Positions 63,052 to 64,000 of a stretch of 64,000 nt of DNA are shown here, one piece after another. This DNA is from Aneurinibacillus sp. REN35 (GTDB lineage Bacteria; Bacillota; Bacilli; Aneurinibacillales; Aneurinibacillaceae), in assembly GCF_041379945.2 (NCBI RefSeq), contig NZ_JBFTXJ020000004.1:248001-312000 (forward strand). The letters are read 5' to 3'. The notes beneath the pieces are model-generated. The model made no database searches. It was not told where the DNA came from and saw only the letters and a list, made by a program, of their open reading frames with translations. Numbering within the stretch: position 1 is the stretch's first letter; every line of letters begins with the position of its first letter. Made by a program: the position numbers and the translations under genes.

Positions 63052-64000
63052 ATGCACAAATTAGTCAATCCCATAGTTATCGAAAGTGTTATTCAATGTA
63101 AAATGCGAGGTAAAGTGGCTTATCAAAGCCATTTCTCTTCTATAGATGCTTTAAACATAACCTATGTAAAACCTTTCGATGATCCGTCTGGAAAAGGATA
63201 TCAACGCCCGGTTGATCCCAAACGTTGCAATGATTTTGCTCTTTACCTATCTCAAGGAGATAATGCTTTATTTACGCCTATTTTGCTAAATACAGCAGGA
63301 GAATGGGAATTTACACCTTACGATAAACTACGTCCTTCTTACGGACGTTTACTTTGTTATGCGAAAGCTTCCCTTATGGATGGACAACACCGTTTAGGGG
63401 GAATTAAGCGATACTTTCAGGAAACGAATTCAAATATTAACGTTCCATTTTTGGCATTTCATTATCTCGATGAAGATGAAGAAGTTCAGCTATTTGATAT
63501 TATCAACACTAAAGCAAAAGGTATCGGTTCATCATTGAGCAAATATTTACGTCGTGATTCAGATGATATCAGCTGGGTGGCCACGGAATTAATTGTACGA
63601 CCAGATAGTCCTTTCCATAATATAGGCAGCGTTATTGGAAAGCGTACAAAAGGCAGGCATATTACGCTTCAAAACTTGCATAAAACGCTCCATTTTCTTA
63701 CAAAACAAGAACATATTGCTGCTTTAAACAAAGAAGAAAAACTACGTTTAGCATACAGCTATTACGGAGCAATAAAAGAGACATTTCCTAAGGAATGGCT
63801 TGATTATAAGGGGTATAGAATTACACATATCGTTTGCCTGGACGCTCTTTCTATAGCTGGCGCTTCTTTGATGAGCGCTTGTGTATCAGAAGAAAATAAA
63901 AAAGTCGATTATACTCATATCTATAAATCAGTGAAGAAACTTAAAAAAATAGATTGGTCTACCGAGGGGAGTCTGAAATACTTAAAAGGAATTACAGGCT
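63052..64000 (+). CDS. dndB: DGQHR-domain protein, DndB-like, 3'-truncated by window edge
   Basis: A frame of at least 316 residues, open to the window end. It begins MHKLVNPIVIESVIQCKMRG; AAGGAG lies 7 nt before the ATG. The hallmark MDGQHRLGGIKRYF sits near residue 110, followed by VPFLAFHYLDEDEEVQLFDI and INTKAKGIGSSLSKYLRR, as in DndB/DGQHR proteins. DndB is the regulator/first gene of dndBCDE clusters that place phosphorothioate on DNA. It is probably the first gene of such an operon continuing rightward. Other DGQHR families (for example DpdB-like) cannot be excluded. Confidence 0.78.
   Translation, partial: MHKLVNPIVIESVIQCKMRGKVAYQSHFSSIDALNITYVKPFDDPSGKGYQRPVDPKRCNDFALYLSQGDNALFTPILLNTAGEWEFTPYDKLRPSYGRLLCYAKASLMDGQHRLGGIKRYFQETNSNINVPFLAFHYLDEDEEVQLFDIINTKAKGIGSSLSKYLRRDSDDISWVATELIVRPDSPFHNIGSVIGKRTKGRHITLQNLHKTLHFLTKQEHIAALNKEEKLRLAYSYYGAIKETFPKEWLDYKGYRITHIVCLDALSIAGASLMSACVSEENKKVDYTHIYKSVKKLKKIDWSTEGSLKYLKGITG

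Overview
The window is a stretch of chromosome from an endospore-forming, low-to-mid GC Gram-positive bacterium of the order Bacillales. spo0A, spoIVB, the complete spoIIIAA-AH operon, the spore photoproduct lyase splB and a spo0E-like gene show that it sporulates. Gene order and protein style (recN-argR-tlyA-dxs-ispA-xseBA-folD-nusB-asp23/amaP-accCB-spoIIIA-efp-aroQ-yqhQPO-mntR) look most like the Aneurinibacillus/Brevibacillus branch. That placement is by resemblance and was not tested.

Bases 1-11000 hold mixed genes: the 3' end of speA followed by an SR1-type dual-function small RNA, a DUF3055 protein, a FixG/CcoG-like membrane protein, a MarR regulator, DUF1885 and DUF4912 proteins, a stalk-domain protein next to a membrane-anchored trypsin-like protease, a PgpA-like protein, a GNAT enzyme, a 130-bp MITE that supplies part of the stop codon of a PHP-family gene, fabI and a spo0E-like gene. 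Bases 11266-33628 are a long minus-strand core block: spo0A, spoIVB, recN, argR, nadK, tlyA, dxs, ispA, xseB, xseA, folD, a TsaD paralogue, nusB, the Asp23/AmaP/DUF2273 envelope-stress set, accC-accB and spoIIIAH-AA. A plus-strand trio (alpha/beta hydrolase, MFS transporter, soluble chemoreceptor-like protein) then sits between spoIIIAA and efp. Bases 36800-52870 continue the core: efp, papQ, aroQ, a c-type cytochrome lipoprotein, yqhQ/P/O, mntR, splB, yajQ, a yugN-like gene, mnmH-selD (selenouridine tRNA modification), a large double-kinase hybrid sensor and mqo.

From about 53.1 kb to the end the base composition becomes visibly AT-rich and the content changes to a defence island. It holds (i) a 1397-residue protein with a Cap4/DUF4297-like nuclease domain, a STAND-type P-loop NTPase and a long helical-repeat C-terminus, i.e. 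Avs-like architecture; (ii) two different reverse transcriptases, 647 and 437 residues, transcribed divergently, which resemble the Drt3b/Drt3a pair of the DRT3 anti-phage system; (iii) a decayed short-chain dehydrogenase next to a long hairpin; and (iv) an XRE regulator divergent from a DGQHR-family gene (DndB-like), separated by a perfect 26-bp palindrome and running off the window. The last gene suggests that a DNA phosphorothioation (dnd) cluster continues to the right.

The most interesting part is the divergent reverse-transcriptase pair and the structured, gene-free DNA around it, where a DRT3-type non-coding RNA would be expected. No rRNA, tRNA or CRISPR array was seen.
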